Shown in pieces: positions 47,581 through 57,063 of a DNA stretch of 64,000 nt (the first letter of the stretch is position 1; the number at the start of each line of letters is the position of its first letter). Made by a program: the position numbers and the translations under genes. This DNA comes from Paraburkholderia bryophila (lineage in GTDB: Bacteria; Pseudomonadota; Gammaproteobacteria; Burkholderiales; Burkholderiaceae), in assembly GCF_013409255.1 (NCBI RefSeq), contig NZ_JACCAS010000001.1, positions 3,472,001 through 3,536,000 on the forward strand. The letters run 5' to 3'. Below the pieces are notes generated by a model. That model did no database searches. It was not told the origin of the DNA and was given only the letters and a program-made list of their open reading frames with translations.

Positions 47581-48960
47581 ATGCACACCCCCGCGTCGCC
47601 TTCGGCGGCAGTTTCCCCTCATGCCGCGCCCGCACCGCTTTCCAAAGCCATGGTGCGACGGATCGTGTTTTCGTCGTCGGTGGGCAATGCGCTCGAGTGG
47701 TTCGACTTTCTGGTCTACGGCTACTTCGCGACCATCATCGCCAAACAGTTTTTCCCGATGCAGGACGAGTGGCTGTCGACGCTGCTCGCCATCGCCACCT
47801 TCGGCATCTCGTTCCTGATGCGGCCGCTGGGCGCCGTCGTGCTCGGCACGTACGGCGACCGCAAGGGCCGCAAGGCGGCGCTGACGCTCGCCATCGCGCT
47901 GATGATGGTCGGCACCTTCACGATGGCCGTGATGCCGCCGTATGCGTCGATCGGCCTGGCGGCGCCGGTGCTGATCCTGCTCGCGCGGCTCGTGCAAGGT
48001 TTCGCGGTGGGCGGCGAGTTCGGCAGCGCGACGGCTTTCATGGTCGAACACAGCGCGTCGCGTCGCGGCTATTACGCGAGCTGGCAGTTCGCGAGCCAGG
48101 GGCTCGCGGCGATCACGGCCGCGGCGTTCGGCTCGCTGCTGACCGCGTGGATGCCGCCCGAGCAACTCAACAGCTGGGGCTGGCGTCTGCCGTTCATGTT
48201 CGGCTTGCTGGTCGGGCCGGTGGGCTATTACATCCGCTCACACCTCGACGAAACGCCGGAGTTCCTCGCGCTGCACAAAGCACGTGAAGCTCGCGAGGCA
48301 GCCGGCCTTCGCCCCTTCGCGAACGAGGAAGAAGCGAAGGGTGCCTCGTTCTCCAGCCAGTGGGTCAATCTGCTGCTCGCGGTGGGCATCGTCGCGCAAT
48401 CCACGGTGGGCGTGTACGTGCTGCAGTTGTACATGCCGATGTACGCGGTCAAGCAGTTGCACATGCCGGCGGCGGCGTCGTTCGGCGTGGTGGTGCTCAA
48501 CGGCGGCTTGCAGTTTCTGTTGTCGCCGGTCATGGGCGCACTGTCGGATCGCATCGGCCGGATTCGCATCATGCTGACGACGTCGGTGTTGATGGGCGCG
48601 CTGATCTATCCGATGTTCGCCTTGCTGCAGTCGCATCCCACCATCGGCTGGTTGCTGCTGCTGCAAGGCACGGCCGGCATATTCAAAGCCGCTTACTCTG
48701 GACCGATGCCCGCGTTGATGTCCGAGATCTTCCCGACGCAAGTGCGCTCGACCGGTCTTTCCATTGGTTACAGCATCGGCGTGACGATTTTCGGCGGCTT
48801 TGCGCCGACGATCGTCGAGACTTTCATTCACGTGACCGGCGACAAACTCGCGCCAAGTTATTACGTGCTGATCGCCGCGGTGTTGTCGGGGTTGTCGCTG
48901 GTGGTCGTGGCGTTTCGCATGCGCCGGGTGCGCTTGATGCAGGGCATTCAACCGGCCTGA
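47581..48960 (+). CDS. MFS metabolite:proton symporter, MHS family
   Basis: This 459-residue, 12-helix inner-membrane protein opens, after a Pro/Ala-rich tail, with GNALEWFDFLVYGYFA. The DRKGRKAAL motif A follows near residue 92 and GGEFGSATAFMVEH near 140. These define the MHS group that imports citrate, ketoglutarate, shikimate and related acids. The start at 47581 is preceded by an open but non-coding extension. With its neighbour it may import and open a gamma-glutamyl or amide-acid compound. Confidence 0.9.
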   Translation: MHTPASPSAAVSPHAAPAPLSKAMVRRIVFSSSVGNALEWFDFLVYGYFATIIAKQFFPMQDEWLSTLLAIATFGISFLMRPLGAVVLGTYGDRKGRKAALTLAIALMMVGTFTMAVMPPYASIGLAAPVLILLARLVQGFAVGGEFGSATAFMVEHSASRRGYYASWQFASQGLAAITAAAFGSLLTAWMPPEQLNSWGWRLPFMFGLLVGPVGYYIRSHLDETPEFLALHKAREAREAAGLRPFANEEEAKGASFSSQWVNLLLAVGIVAQSTVGVYVLQLYMPMYAVKQLHMPAAASFGVVVLNGGLQFLLSPVMGALSDRIGRIRIMLTTSVLMGALIYPMFALLQSHPTIGWLLLLQGTAGIFKAAYSGPMPALMSEIFPTQVRSTGLSIGYSIGVTIFGGFAPTIVETFIHVTGDKLAPSYYVLIAAVLSGLSLVVVAFRMRRVRLMQGIQPA

Positions 48961-49029
48961 GCGTATCGATCCGCGCCTTCGTTCAATCCGTCGCGGGCCG
49001 CTTCGAAGCCACGCGAAGTACCTTCTCCC

Positions 49030-49068
49030 AAAGCAAAAGCCAGTTCATCGAGCTGGCTTTTTTGCTTC
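49030..49068 (+). terminator. Terminator after the MHS transporter gene
   Basis: AAAGCAAAAGCCAGTTC pairs with GAGCTGGCTTTTTTGC around ATC, with a T run. The following 49069-49307 (part of a 347-bp gap) shows no gene and only weak promoter candidates. Confidence 0.82.
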
Positions 49069-49307
49069 ATGCACGCTGAGTTTTTGTCAGACCGAAGAGT
49101 TCGACTACCCGCGAATTGGAACTGTAACGACCCGGCATGGTCTGTGCTGGGTTATCTGCAGAGTTGCGAAACACCGGCTAAGATGCAAGATACAAGGGGT
49201 TAACTCTAATTCAAAGTGCTGTATCCGACACGGCGGACCGCCTTGGCGAGAGCCAGGCGGTTGCGGGCATGCTTCACGAGTCGATACAGCTTTCGGAGCA
49301 AGACTAG

Positions 49308-50135
49308 ATGCACACAGAGCTGAACCACGTCATGCCCTGGCGGATCGAGGATATCGATCTCACCCGCATTGACCGGCAGAAGGCGGTTGCCAATGAAGAT
49401 CTGCTGCTGCTGTTGTGCGCCGCTTCGTTTATCGAAAGCGGCACCGATCTTTATACAAGCAATCTGAGTACTTTTTTTGACGGCGATCCGGAAGTGTCGG
49501 CCTGGCTCAACAACGAGTGGGAGCCGGAGGAAATGCAGCATGGCCGCGCGCTCAAAACCTACATTGCTTATGTGTGGCCCGAGTTCGACTGGGACAAGGC
49601 GTTTAGCCAGTTCATGGAAGAGTACTCGCTAACCTGTTCGGTGGAGGACTTCGAAAAGACTCGCGCACTCGAAATGGTGGCGCGCTGCGTCGTGGAAACC
49701 GGTACGGCCACGTTGTATCGTGCCATCGGCGAATGCTCGGACGAGCCGGTGCTCAAAGAGATTACGGACAACATCCGTATCGACGAAGTCCGTCACTACA
49801 AGCACTTTTTCAGGTTCTTCAAAAAGTACAACAAGATCGAAGGCAATGGCCGTCTCGCTGTGCTCGGCGCGTTGATGCGCCGCGTGATGGAGATGAAGAA
49901 CGAAGACTCGGAGATCGCGTTGCGCCATGTGTTCGCGGTGCGGTATCCGGAGCGCGTGCATGACTCGGCGTACAACCGCGAACGCGCGGCACGGATCAAT
50001 TCGCTGGTGCGGCGTAATCTGTCGGCCGACATGTGCGTGAAGATGCTGCTCAAGCCGCTCGATCTGCCGGCGCGCATTCAGCCTGGCGTGCATTACCCGC
50101 TGGCGAAGATCACGCATTATGTTTTCTTCCGCTGA
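49308..50135 (+). CDS. Ferritin-like diiron protein, unknown function
   Basis: This 275-residue protein is of the ferritin-like four-helix type. A complete diiron set is visible: E43 (FIESGTDLY), E75 and H78 (EPEEMQHGR), E130 (VVETGTATLY), E160 and H163 (IDEVRHYKHFF). The spacing E-x31-ExxH and the pair ExxHG/DExRH recall acyl-ACP desaturases, but the protein is shorter and its C-terminus differs. Substrate unknown; no ferredoxin or reductase gene is adjacent. GGAG precedes the ATG. Confidence 0.82.
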   Translation: MHTELNHVMPWRIEDIDLTRIDRQKAVANEDLLLLLCAASFIESGTDLYTSNLSTFFDGDPEVSAWLNNEWEPEEMQHGRALKTYIAYVWPEFDWDKAFSQFMEEYSLTCSVEDFEKTRALEMVARCVVETGTATLYRAIGECSDEPVLKEITDNIRIDEVRHYKHFFRFFKKYNKIEGNGRLAVLGALMRRVMEMKNEDSEIALRHVFAVRYPERVHDSAYNRERAARINSLVRRNLSADMCVKMLLKPLDLPARIQPGVHYPLAKITHYVFFR

Positions 50136-50179
50136 TCGCCTGATCGCCTGATCGCCTGATCGCCTAACCGCCTGATCGA
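50132..50179 (+). repeat. Octamer tandem repeat overlapping a stop codon
   Basis: CTGATCGC occurs four times without change (50132-50163), then as CTAACCGC and CTGATCGA. The first copy supplies the TGA stop of the diiron protein gene. Confidence 0.85.
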
Positions 50180-50195
50180 CGTAAAAATTGACGAT

Positions 50196-50230
50196 GCAAA
50201 TGGCCCGCTGATGCGGGCCATTTGCTTTTC
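50196..50230 (+). terminator. Terminator after the diiron protein gene
   Basis: GCAAATGGCCCGC-TGAT-GCGGGCCATTTGC is a perfect 13-bp stem followed by TTTTC. Confidence 0.85.
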
Positions 50231-50279
50231 GAGGCATGATGCGGACTTAGCTATTTCTCGTCATCGGACCCACACGACC

Positions 50280-50813
50280 ATGAGCGATTCCCCCGCACCC
50301 GAACGTCCGCTCGAACAAAACGTGTTCGATGAATGGCCCGACGCCGTGCGCGCGTTGTTCGACGGTTCGTCGCTGGCGAGCAAGATGGGCTTCACCGCGT
50401 CGCTGTTGAGCGTCGATGCGAGCGGCCATATCCGCAGCTCGCTGCTCGGCGTCGGCGAGTTGTATGCGCCCGATTCGCGCACGCTGTGCATCGCGTTGTG
50501 GCCGCAAGCAAGGGCGACGCGCGCGATCGCGCAAAACGGGCGCGCGGCGCTGAGCTTTGTTTGCGATGAGGCGTTCTATCAGGTGCAGTTGCGCGTCAAG
50601 CCATTAGCGAGCGTGGCAGGCGACGATAGCGGGCTGGTCTATCTGATCGGTTCGATCGATACAGCAGAGGCGCAGAGCGTGCGTTATGCGCGTCTGACGA
50701 GCGGCATTACGTTCGAACTGGCAGGGGAGAGGGAGACGGTGCTCGATCGATGGGAACGGCAGATCGAGCACCTGAAGCAAGCGGCGGCTGGGGCCAGCCG
50801 CCTTGACGCTTAA
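50280..50813 (+). CDS. Pyridoxamine 5'-phosphate oxidase-like flavin-binding protein
   Basis: This 177-residue split-barrel protein starts MSDSPAPERPLEQ. The barrel covers about residues 20-150 (HIRSSLLGVGELYAPDSRTL, ALWPQARATRAIAQNGRAAL), which fits PNPOx-like folds that bind FMN, F420 or heme. True PdxH motifs are not seen, so it is not the vitamin B6 enzyme. It follows a terminator and converges on rhlE at a 3-bp gap. Confidence 0.68.
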   Translation: MSDSPAPERPLEQNVFDEWPDAVRALFDGSSLASKMGFTASLLSVDASGHIRSSLLGVGELYAPDSRTLCIALWPQARATRAIAQNGRAALSFVCDEAFYQVQLRVKPLASVAGDDSGLVYLIGSIDTAEAQSVRYARLTSGITFELAGERETVLDRWERQIEHLKQAAAGASRLDA

Positions 50814-50816
50814 CGC

Positions 50817-52364
50817 TTACCGGCCGCGCTGACCGCTGCGCGGCGGCTGGCCGCCACGCGGCGCATCGTTACGCTGCTTCGTGCCACCCAGCAACGCGCC
50901 CGGATTGCCGCCTTGCGGCTTGTTGCCCTGGGGCTTGCGCGGCGCATGCTGCGCGCCGCTGCCTTCATGCGCGACTGCGCGCGGACGGTCGTCCTGACGC
51001 TGACCGTCGCGGCGCGGCTGGCCGCCGTTGCCGGCCGGCTTCGCGCCTTGCGGCTTCGGCTGTTGCTGACCACCGGCCGGGCGTTGACCCGAGCGTTGCG
51101 CCGGCTTCGCGGCGCCCGCGCCATCGCGCTTCGGCGCGCCTTGACCCTGACGCGGCGAACGTCCGCCGCCGCCACCGCCACCTTGGCCACGACGCAGAAT
51201 CGGCTCCGGCTTTGCAGTCGGATCCGGCTCGAAACCGGCGATCACTTCCTGCGGCACCTGACGCTTGATCAGCTTCTCGATGTCCTTCAGCAATTGCAGT
51301 TCGTCGACGCACACCAGCGAAATCGCTTCGCCCGTCGCGCCCGCGCGGCCCGTACGACCGATGCGGTGCACGTAGTCTTCCGGCACGTTCGGCAGATCGA
51401 AGTTGACCACGTGCGGCAGTTGATCGATATCGATACCGCGTGCGGCGATGTCGGTTGCCACCAGCACTTGCAGCGTGTTGTCCTTGAACTCGGCCAGCGC
51501 GCGCGTGCGCGCCGACTGGCTCTTGTTGCCGTGAATCGCGAGCGAGTTGATGCCGTCCTTGGTCAACTGTTCGGCCAGACGATTCGCACCGTGCTTGGTG
51601 CGCGTGAACACCAGCACCTGGAACCAGTTGTGTTGCTGGATCAGATGCGTGAGCAATTCGCGCTTCTTGTCGCGATCCACCGGGTGAATCTTTTGCGCGA
51701 CGCTTTCCGCCGTGGTGTTACGGCGCGCCACTTCGATCAGCGCCGGCGAGTCGAGCAGGTTGTCGGCGAGCGTCTTGATTTCGTCCGAGAACGTAGCCGA
51801 AAACAGCAGGTTCTGACGCTTGGGCGGCAGCTTCGCGAGCACGCGCTTGATGTCGTGGATGAAGCCCATGTCGAGCATCCGGTCGGCTTCGTCGAGCACG
51901 AGAATCTCGAGATGCGACAGGTCGATAGTCTTCTGCTGCATGTGATCGAGCAGACGGCCCGGCGTCGCGACGACGATGTCCACGCCGCTGCGCAGCGCGC
52001 CGATTTGCGGATTGATGCCGACGCCGCCGAACATCACGGTCGACTTCAGCTTCAGATACTTGCCATACGCGCGCACGCTTTCTTCGACCTGGGCGGCGAG
52101 CTCACGCGTCGGCGTGAGGATCAGCGCGCGCACGGCGCGCTTGCCGGAGGCCGTCGTCGCGCCGGGCATGCTGTTCAGACGCTGCAGGATCGGCAGCGTG
52201 AAGCCGGCGGTCTTGCCGGTGCCGGTCTGCGCGCCGGCCAGCAGATCGCCGCCGTTGAGCACGGCCGGAATAGCCTGGGTCTGGATCGGAGTCGGGGTGG
52301 TGTAGCCGAGTTCGTGTACAGCGCGGACCAGCGGTTCGGACAAGCCGAGGGAATCAAAAGACAT
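50817..52364 (-). CDS. rhlE: DEAD-box RNA helicase RhlE-like
   Basis: This 515-residue ATP-dependent RNA helicase has the Q motif in [49 protein letters not shown] and [10 protein letters not shown] in the usual order within residues 1-380. The last 130 residues are a Gly/Arg/Gln/Pro-rich disordered tail, which tethers RNA in related helicases. It starts at [13 protein letters not shown]. Roles in ribosome assembly or RNA decay are inferred from family. Confidence 0.93.
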   Translation of the reverse strand: MSFDSLGLSEPLVRAVHELGYTTPTPIQTQAIPAVLNGGDLLAGAQTGTGKTAGFTLPILQRLNSMPGATTASGKRAVRALILTPTRELAAQVEESVRAYGKYLKLKSTVMFGGVGINPQIGALRSGVDIVVATPGRLLDHMQQKTIDLSHLEILVLDEADRMLDMGFIHDIKRVLAKLPPKRQNLLFSATFSDEIKTLADNLLDSPALIEVARRNTTAESVAQKIHPVDRDKKRELLTHLIQQHNWFQVLVFTRTKHGANRLAEQLTKDGINSLAIHGNKSQSARTRALAEFKDNTLQVLVATDIAARGIDIDQLPHVVNFDLPNVPEDYVHRIGRTGRAGATGEAISLVCVDELQLLKDIEKLIKRQVPQEVIAGFEPDPTAKPEPILRRGQGGGGGGGRSPRQGQGAPKRDGAGAAKPAQRSGQRPAGGQQQPKPQGAKPAGNGGQPRRDGQRQDDRPRAVAHEGSGAQHAPRKPQGNKPQGGNPGALLGGTKQRNDAPRGGQPPRSGQRGR

Positions 52365-52579
52365 AAAAGTTCTTTGCAATGCAGTTTCGCGAACGGCCAA
52401 TAGGGGGCCCAAACAGGCGTCAACGCGGCATCGACACACCCGCATGGCGTGTTCGAGGCCCCGAGCCCAGTTCCGGTCGCAGAGAAATCGGCGGCACGCG
52501 GGACACGCATGCCGAATGCTTCAACGCGCTATCAAGACACGTTGACTGGCCTTAAGTTGCATTTCGCCGCCGTGGCGTG

Positions 52580-53200
52580 TTACGCGACGTAGCGCGCAAC
52601 ACTGACGAATTGACACAGACTGCCCGCCAGTACGAACAGGTGCCAGATACCATGTCCGTGCCGGATGCGCTCGTCGTTGATGAAGAAGTAGATGCCGGCG
52701 CTATAGATGATCCCGCCGGCCACGAGCCAGGCGGTACCCGCTGCTGGTAAAGCTTGCACCAGCGGGCGGACGGCAACGAGCGCGAGCCATCCCATCAACA
52801 CATACAGCACCATCGAAACGCTGCGGGTGCGTCGCCCGAGCGTCAGTTCCTGCACGATGCCGAGAGCGGCAAGCCCCCAGCTTACGCCGAATAACGACCA
52901 GCCCCACGGCCCACGCAACGTGACAAGCGTGAACGGCGTGTAGCTGCCGGCGATCAGCAGGTAGATCGCCGAATGGTCGCATTTCTGCAGAACCGCTTTG
53001 ACACGCGGGTTGCGCACGCTGTGGTAAAGCGTCGAGATAGCATACAGCACGATCAGCATCGCACCGTACACACTGAAGCTGACCACCTTGTACGCGTCGC
53101 CGTCGAGCGCGCCCATCGTGACGAGCGTAGCCAGCCCCGCCACCGACAGCACGGCGCCGACGAGGTGGGTAATGCTGTTGAAACGCTCACCGACATGCAC
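52580..53200 (-). CDS. trhA: Hemolysin III / TrhA family membrane protein
   Basis: This 206-residue PAQR-like inner-membrane protein has seven hydrophobic segments. The conserved residues are in ERFNSITHLVGAVLS (His and Glu side), LYHSVRN and the C-terminal GHGIWHLFVLAGS. TrhA acts in membrane-energetics homeostasis in E. coli; the hemolysin name is historical. The start is GTG, with AGGAGG eight bases before it, a strong signal that decides against an out-of-frame ATG four bases on. Confidence 0.9.
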   Translation of the reverse strand: MHVGERFNSITHLVGAVLSVAGLATLVTMGALDGDAYKVVSFSVYGAMLIVLYAISTLYHSVRNPRVKAVLQKCDHSAIYLLIAGSYTPFTLVTLRGPWGWSLFGVSWGLAALGIVQELTLGRRTRSVSMVLYVLMGWLALVAVRPLVQALPAAGTAWLVAGGIIYSAGIYFFINDERIRHGHGIWHLFVLAGSLCQFVSVARYVA

Positions 53201-53257
53201 GGCTCTTTCCTCCTGCGCGGTTTCATCGGACTAAAAGTGCCCACATGATACCGGTCC

Positions 53258-53301
53258 TGAAAAAACGAAGGGCGCGGCCGCGTTTTCCGCAGGCCGCGCC
53301 C
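53258..53301 (-). terminator. Cytochrome c operon terminator
   Basis: GGGCGCGGCC and GGCCGCGCCC pair; on the minus strand TTCGTTTTTTC follows. It lies between the trihaem cytochrome gene and trhA. Confidence 0.85.
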
Positions 53302-53320
53302 AGGGTGTGACGAACGCTGC

Positions 53321-54619
53321 TTAGTCGAGCGGCGCCGAACGCAGATCGGACACTTGCTGCGGCGACACCGCCGTGCCGTGGTTGCCCCACGACATACGAA
53401 TGTACGTCACGACAGCGGCCACTTCCGTGTTCGACAGGGCCTGCGCGAACGGCGGCATGCCGTACGGATGCGGGTTGCCGTCCGTGCTCGGCGGGTAACC
53501 GCCGTTCAGCACCATACGGATCGGGTTGACCGCCGAAGGCATCTGGATCGACTGGTTATTCGCGAGCGGCGGGAACGCGTGCGGCATACCGAGGCCGTTT
53601 TCCGCGTGACACTTCGCGCAGTTGTCAGCGTAGATCTTCTGACCTTGCTTCAACAGTTCGCCGCCGAACTTTTCCGACGTTTCGAGCTGCAACGCTTCCG
53701 GCGCTTCGCTCTTCTGCGGAATCGTCTTCAGGTACGTGGCCATCGCGTTGATGTCCGCGTCCGACATGTACTGCAGGCTGTTGTGAACCACTTCGGCCAT
53801 CGGACCGAACACCGCGCCGCGGCTCGATACGCCGGTCTTCAGCAGATCGGCGATGTCTTTGGTTTCCCAGTCGCCGAGGCCGGCTTCCTTGTTCGACGTC
53901 AGCGACGGCGCGTACCAGTTCTGCAGCGGGATCAGGCCGCCGGCAAACGCCGCCGAGCTGACCGGGCCGCCCATCGCGTTGATCGACGTGTGGCACATGC
54001 CGCAATGGCCGAGGCCTTCGATCAGGTAAGCGCCGCGATTCCATTCGACCGACTTGGTCGGATCCGCCTTGTACTCGCCTTCACGGAAGAACAGCGTGCG
54101 CCAGCCGATCAGCATGTTGCGCTGGTTGAACGGGAATTTCAGTTCGTGCGGACGGCTCGCCACGTTGACCGGCGTGACCGAACGCAGATACGCGTAGATC
54201 GCGTCCGAGTCGGCGCGCGTGACCTTCGTGTAGCTGGTGAACGGGAAGCCCGGATACAGCAGGCTGCCGTCTTTCGACCGGCCGGTGTGCATGGCGCGAT
54301 AGAAGTCGTCTTGCGTCCACTTGCCGATGCCGTATTGGTCGTCGGGCGTGATGTTCGGCGTGAACATCGTGCCGAACGGCGTGGCCATGGGCAGGCCGCC
54401 GGCGAATTGCTTGCCGCCGCGCACCGTGTGGCAGGCGATACAGTCGCCGGCGCGGGCGAGGTACTCGCCCTTCTTGATCAACGCGGCCTGGTCGGCGGGC
54501 GTTGCGGCCATGGCGGAACCGTTGTGCAGGTTGTCGCCACCCGACCACAGGACGGGAACGAGCGCGGCAGCGGCTACGACGATGACTGCCGAGAGGGCGA
54601 ACAAAGACTTGCGTTTCAT
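53321..54619 (-). CDS. Trihaem cytochrome c, alcohol dehydrogenase subunit-like
   Basis: This 432-residue protein has a signal or anchor segment at residues 6-25 and three haem c sites: CIACH near 59, CGMCH near 208 and CAKCH near 340. Distances and the segments FTPNITPDDQYGIGKW and SDADINAMATYLKTIP match the cytochrome subunit of membrane alcohol, aldehyde and gluconate dehydrogenases (AdhB type). No dehydrogenase gene is adjacent; the only partner is a dihaem cytochrome gene 20 bp upstream. Confidence 0.88.
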   Translation of the reverse strand: MKRKSLFALSAVIVVAAAALVPVLWSGGDNLHNGSAMAATPADQAALIKKGEYLARAGDCIACHTVRGGKQFAGGLPMATPFGTMFTPNITPDDQYGIGKWTQDDFYRAMHTGRSKDGSLLYPGFPFTSYTKVTRADSDAIYAYLRSVTPVNVASRPHELKFPFNQRNMLIGWRTLFFREGEYKADPTKSVEWNRGAYLIEGLGHCGMCHTSINAMGGPVSSAAFAGGLIPLQNWYAPSLTSNKEAGLGDWETKDIADLLKTGVSSRGAVFGPMAEVVHNSLQYMSDADINAMATYLKTIPQKSEAPEALQLETSEKFGGELLKQGQKIYADNCAKCHAENGLGMPHAFPPLANNQSIQMPSAVNPIRMVLNGGYPPSTDGNPHPYGMPPFAQALSNTEVAAVVTYIRMSWGNHGTAVSPQQVSDLRSAPLD

Positions 54620-54639
54620 TTAGTGTCTCTCCCGGTGCC

Positions 54640-55371
54640 TTATTGCGGTTCGCTGCCGCAGGCAAGCGGAGTCTTCATCGAGCGGGCCGGAGCCGGCACG
54701 GGGTTTTGTGGAGCCTTCTGCGTGGCGAGCCACGAAGCGACGGCGTTCACATCTTCGTCGGTGAGGCGCGTGGCGATGGTGTGCATGCAATCAGGCGCGA
54801 TCGCGTGACGCGAACCCGAGCGCCAGGCGCCGAGCTGCGCGCTGATGTAATCGGCGTGCAAGCCAACCAGACCCGGTATAGCCGGTTCCATACCGGTCAA
54901 GCCCTTGCCGTGGCAGGCCGCGCAAGCCGGAATCTGTTTCGTGGTGTCGCCATTCAGCACGATCTGCTGGCCGCGCGCGAGCGTGGTTTGCGACACCGTC
55001 GGCTTGGCCGGCACCGGATACGGCGGACGCTGTTGCGAGAAGTAAGTGGCGATCTGATGAAGGTAGTCGTCGGAGAGATACGTGACGAGGTAGTTCATGG
55101 GCGGGTACTTGCGGCGCCCTTCGCGGAAATTCTGGAGCTGGTTGTACAGATAGTCGGCCGGCTTGCCCGCGAGACGGGGGAAGTAGTCGTTGTCCGTACC
55201 CTGGCCGTGGGTGCCGTGACACGCCGTGCACCCTTGCACGCGCGCTTCCATCGTGTCGGGGGCCTTCGGTTGAGTCTGCGCTTTCGCAGCGCTATAGACA
55301 CCCGCGGAGCCGATCAGCAGAAGGGCGAGCAACGGGCGGAAAAGGCGTCTTGAAGACACGCGTAACTCCAT
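54640..55371 (-). CDS. Dihaem cytochrome c (c4-like)
   Basis: This 243-residue periplasmic protein has a signal peptide at the N-terminus (MELRVSSRRLFRPLLALLL, cleavage after AKA-like residues near 31) and two haem sites, CTACHG near residue 51 and CAACHG near 160, each in a repeat with YLYNQLQNFREGRR or YISAQLGAWRSGSR. This is the two-domain c4 pattern. It heads the cytochrome pair and probably passes electrons between the trihaem protein and an oxidase. Confidence 0.88.
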   Translation of the reverse strand: MELRVSSRRLFRPLLALLLIGSAGVYSAAKAQTQPKAPDTMEARVQGCTACHGTHGQGTDNDYFPRLAGKPADYLYNQLQNFREGRRKYPPMNYLVTYLSDDYLHQIATYFSQQRPPYPVPAKPTVSQTTLARGQQIVLNGDTTKQIPACAACHGKGLTGMEPAIPGLVGLHADYISAQLGAWRSGSRHAIAPDCMHTIATRLTDEDVNAVASWLATQKAPQNPVPAPARSMKTPLACGSEPQ

Positions 55372-55741
55372 CAATATCGGGGACCTGACCGAACTTCGAG
55401 CGGCTCGGTGTGAACGGCAGCCGGCGCTGCGGCGACGCAGCATTCTATCATCGAAGGCTGATGCTGACTATTTGGCACATTAGAGAAGGTTCCGTGTGTC
55501 ACCGCGATGCGACAGTTTGACGCTGGCATCTGTTTCGTGCTGCTTGCCAGCCATTCGACGTCTGAAGCTCGCGGCCAGGCGCTGGGATTGCGTCCGTCGC
55601 GCCGCTGAATACAAACCAGGTTGAACCGACGCGCGCACGAGCCATCGAAGCGTACACTTCCGGGCTCGCCGGCATCTGTCCGGCCCGGACGTGCCCGGTT
55701 CGACGTCCACCGTTTTCCTGATCATCCGCTATCGGCCCTAC
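55372..55741. other. Divergent region cytochrome c / copC
   Basis: 370 bases without a gene. A TTGACG at 55517-55522 has no good -10. I see no clear operator, copper box or terminator. The copC ATG has no strong Shine-Dalgarno. Confidence 0.5.
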
Positions 55742-56137
55742 ATGAAGCTATTCAAATTTTCCCGTACGACGCCGCGTGCGTTGGCGCTCGGCGTCGCGGC
55801 GCTGCTGGTTGCGTCCACTGCGTCGACCGCGTTCGCGCATGCGCATCTGGTGTCGAGCGAGCCGGCGGCGAACGCCGCGGTCGCCGCGCCCGCCGAAGTG
55901 ACGATCCATTTCACCGAGCCGCTCGAGCCCGCGTTCAGCCGGATCGAGCTGGCCGACGCAAGCGGCAAGGCCGCGCTGCCGGCGGCATCGGCCACCTCGC
56001 TGGTCGATAAGGACGACGCCAAGGTCATGCACCTGCCGCTGCCGCCGTTGAGCGCGGGCCGCTACGCGGTGCATTGGACGGCGGTGGCCACGGACGGCCA
56101 TCGGACCCAGGGCAATTTCGCGTTCATCGTCCAATGA
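55742..56137 (+). CDS. copC: Copper-binding periplasmic protein CopC
   Basis: This 131-residue protein has a signal peptide ending at AFA (residue 32); the mature protein starts with His33. With D118 and H120 (TDGHRTQG) it supplies a CopC Cu(II) site. The Met-rich Cu(I) loop of plasmid CopC is absent. The stop overlaps copD by four bases. Function is copper handling or supply together with CopD. Confidence 0.9.
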   Translation: MKLFKFSRTTPRALALGVAALLVASTASTAFAHAHLVSSEPAANAAVAAPAEVTIHFTEPLEPAFSRIELADASGKAALPAASATSLVDKDDAKVMHLPLPPLSAGRYAVHWTAVATDGHRTQGNFAFIVQ

Positions 56138-57063
56138 GCTTCGACGGATTGTGGATCGGGCAGGTCGCCATGGCCGCGCTCATGAATGTCGCGTTTGCGT
56201 TTGCCGTCGGTTCGGCGTTGCTCGGCGCGTGGCTCGCCAAAGACGCGCAGACCAAGATCTCGCCGGCCCGCCCGGCCTGGTTGCGCGCGCAACGGTCGAT
56301 GCTGACCGCCACCGTGGTGCTGGTGCTCGCCGACCTCGGCTGGCTGCTGTATCAGGCGGCGTCGATGAGCGGCGTCGCGTTGCCGGCGGCCATCGGCGTG
56401 GTGCCGACCGTGCTGACGCAAACCCACGTCGGCTATGGCTGGAGCGTGGCCTTCGCGGGTGCGCTGGTGTTGCTCGGCACGGCCATGACCAGTCATACCG
56501 GGATGTTGCGCAATGCGCTGCTGTGGCTCGCGGTGATCGCGGTCGCGGCCGGCAAGGCGTCGCTCGGTCATGCGGCCGATGCCGGCGTGGCGTCGGCGGC
56601 GATCGGCATGCAGACCCTGCACGTGCTGGTGACCAGCGTGTGGGGCGGACTCGCGATGGCGGCCGGGCTCTCGGTGCTGCCCGCGCTCGGCACGTCGACC
56701 GCGCGCGGCATGCTGATCCGCACGGCGACGCAGGTGTCGAACGTGTCGGTGGTGGCGGTCGGGCTGGTGCTGCTGTCGGGTATCTTCAACGCGGTGCGCG
56801 GGTCGGGCGGTTCGTTCGAAGCGATCGAACTGAGCACGTGGGGCCATGTGCTAATGCTCAAGCTCGCGCTGGTCGGGATGGCGCTCGTGCTCGGCGGCCT
56901 CAACCGCTTCTCGGCGTTGCCGCGCCTGCGCCGCACGGCGTCGACCATGGACGCGCATACCTTCGTCAACGTGCTCTATCTGGAAGCGCTGGCGATGATC
57001 GGCGTGTTCGTCGCGGCGGCCGCGCTGTCGCATAGCGTGCCGGCGTTCGCGGCGCTGGGTTGA
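56134..57063 (+). CDS. copD: Copper-transport membrane protein CopD
   Basis: This 309-residue inner-membrane protein has eight hydrophobic segments and the CopD-domain pattern around VTSVWGGLAMAAGL and HVLMLKLALVGMALVLGGLNRF. It is separate from CopC but overlaps its gene (ATGA), so the two are translationally coupled. Direction of copper movement is not settled in this family. Confidence 0.9.
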   Translation: MSFDGLWIGQVAMAALMNVAFAFAVGSALLGAWLAKDAQTKISPARPAWLRAQRSMLTATVVLVLADLGWLLYQAASMSGVALPAAIGVVPTVLTQTHVGYGWSVAFAGALVLLGTAMTSHTGMLRNALLWLAVIAVAAGKASLGHAADAGVASAAIGMQTLHVLVTSVWGGLAMAAGLSVLPALGTSTARGMLIRTATQVSNVSVVAVGLVLLSGIFNAVRGSGGSFEAIELSTWGHVLMLKLALVGMALVLGGLNRFSALPRLRRTASTMDAHTFVNVLYLEALAMIGVFVAAAALSHSVPAFAALG

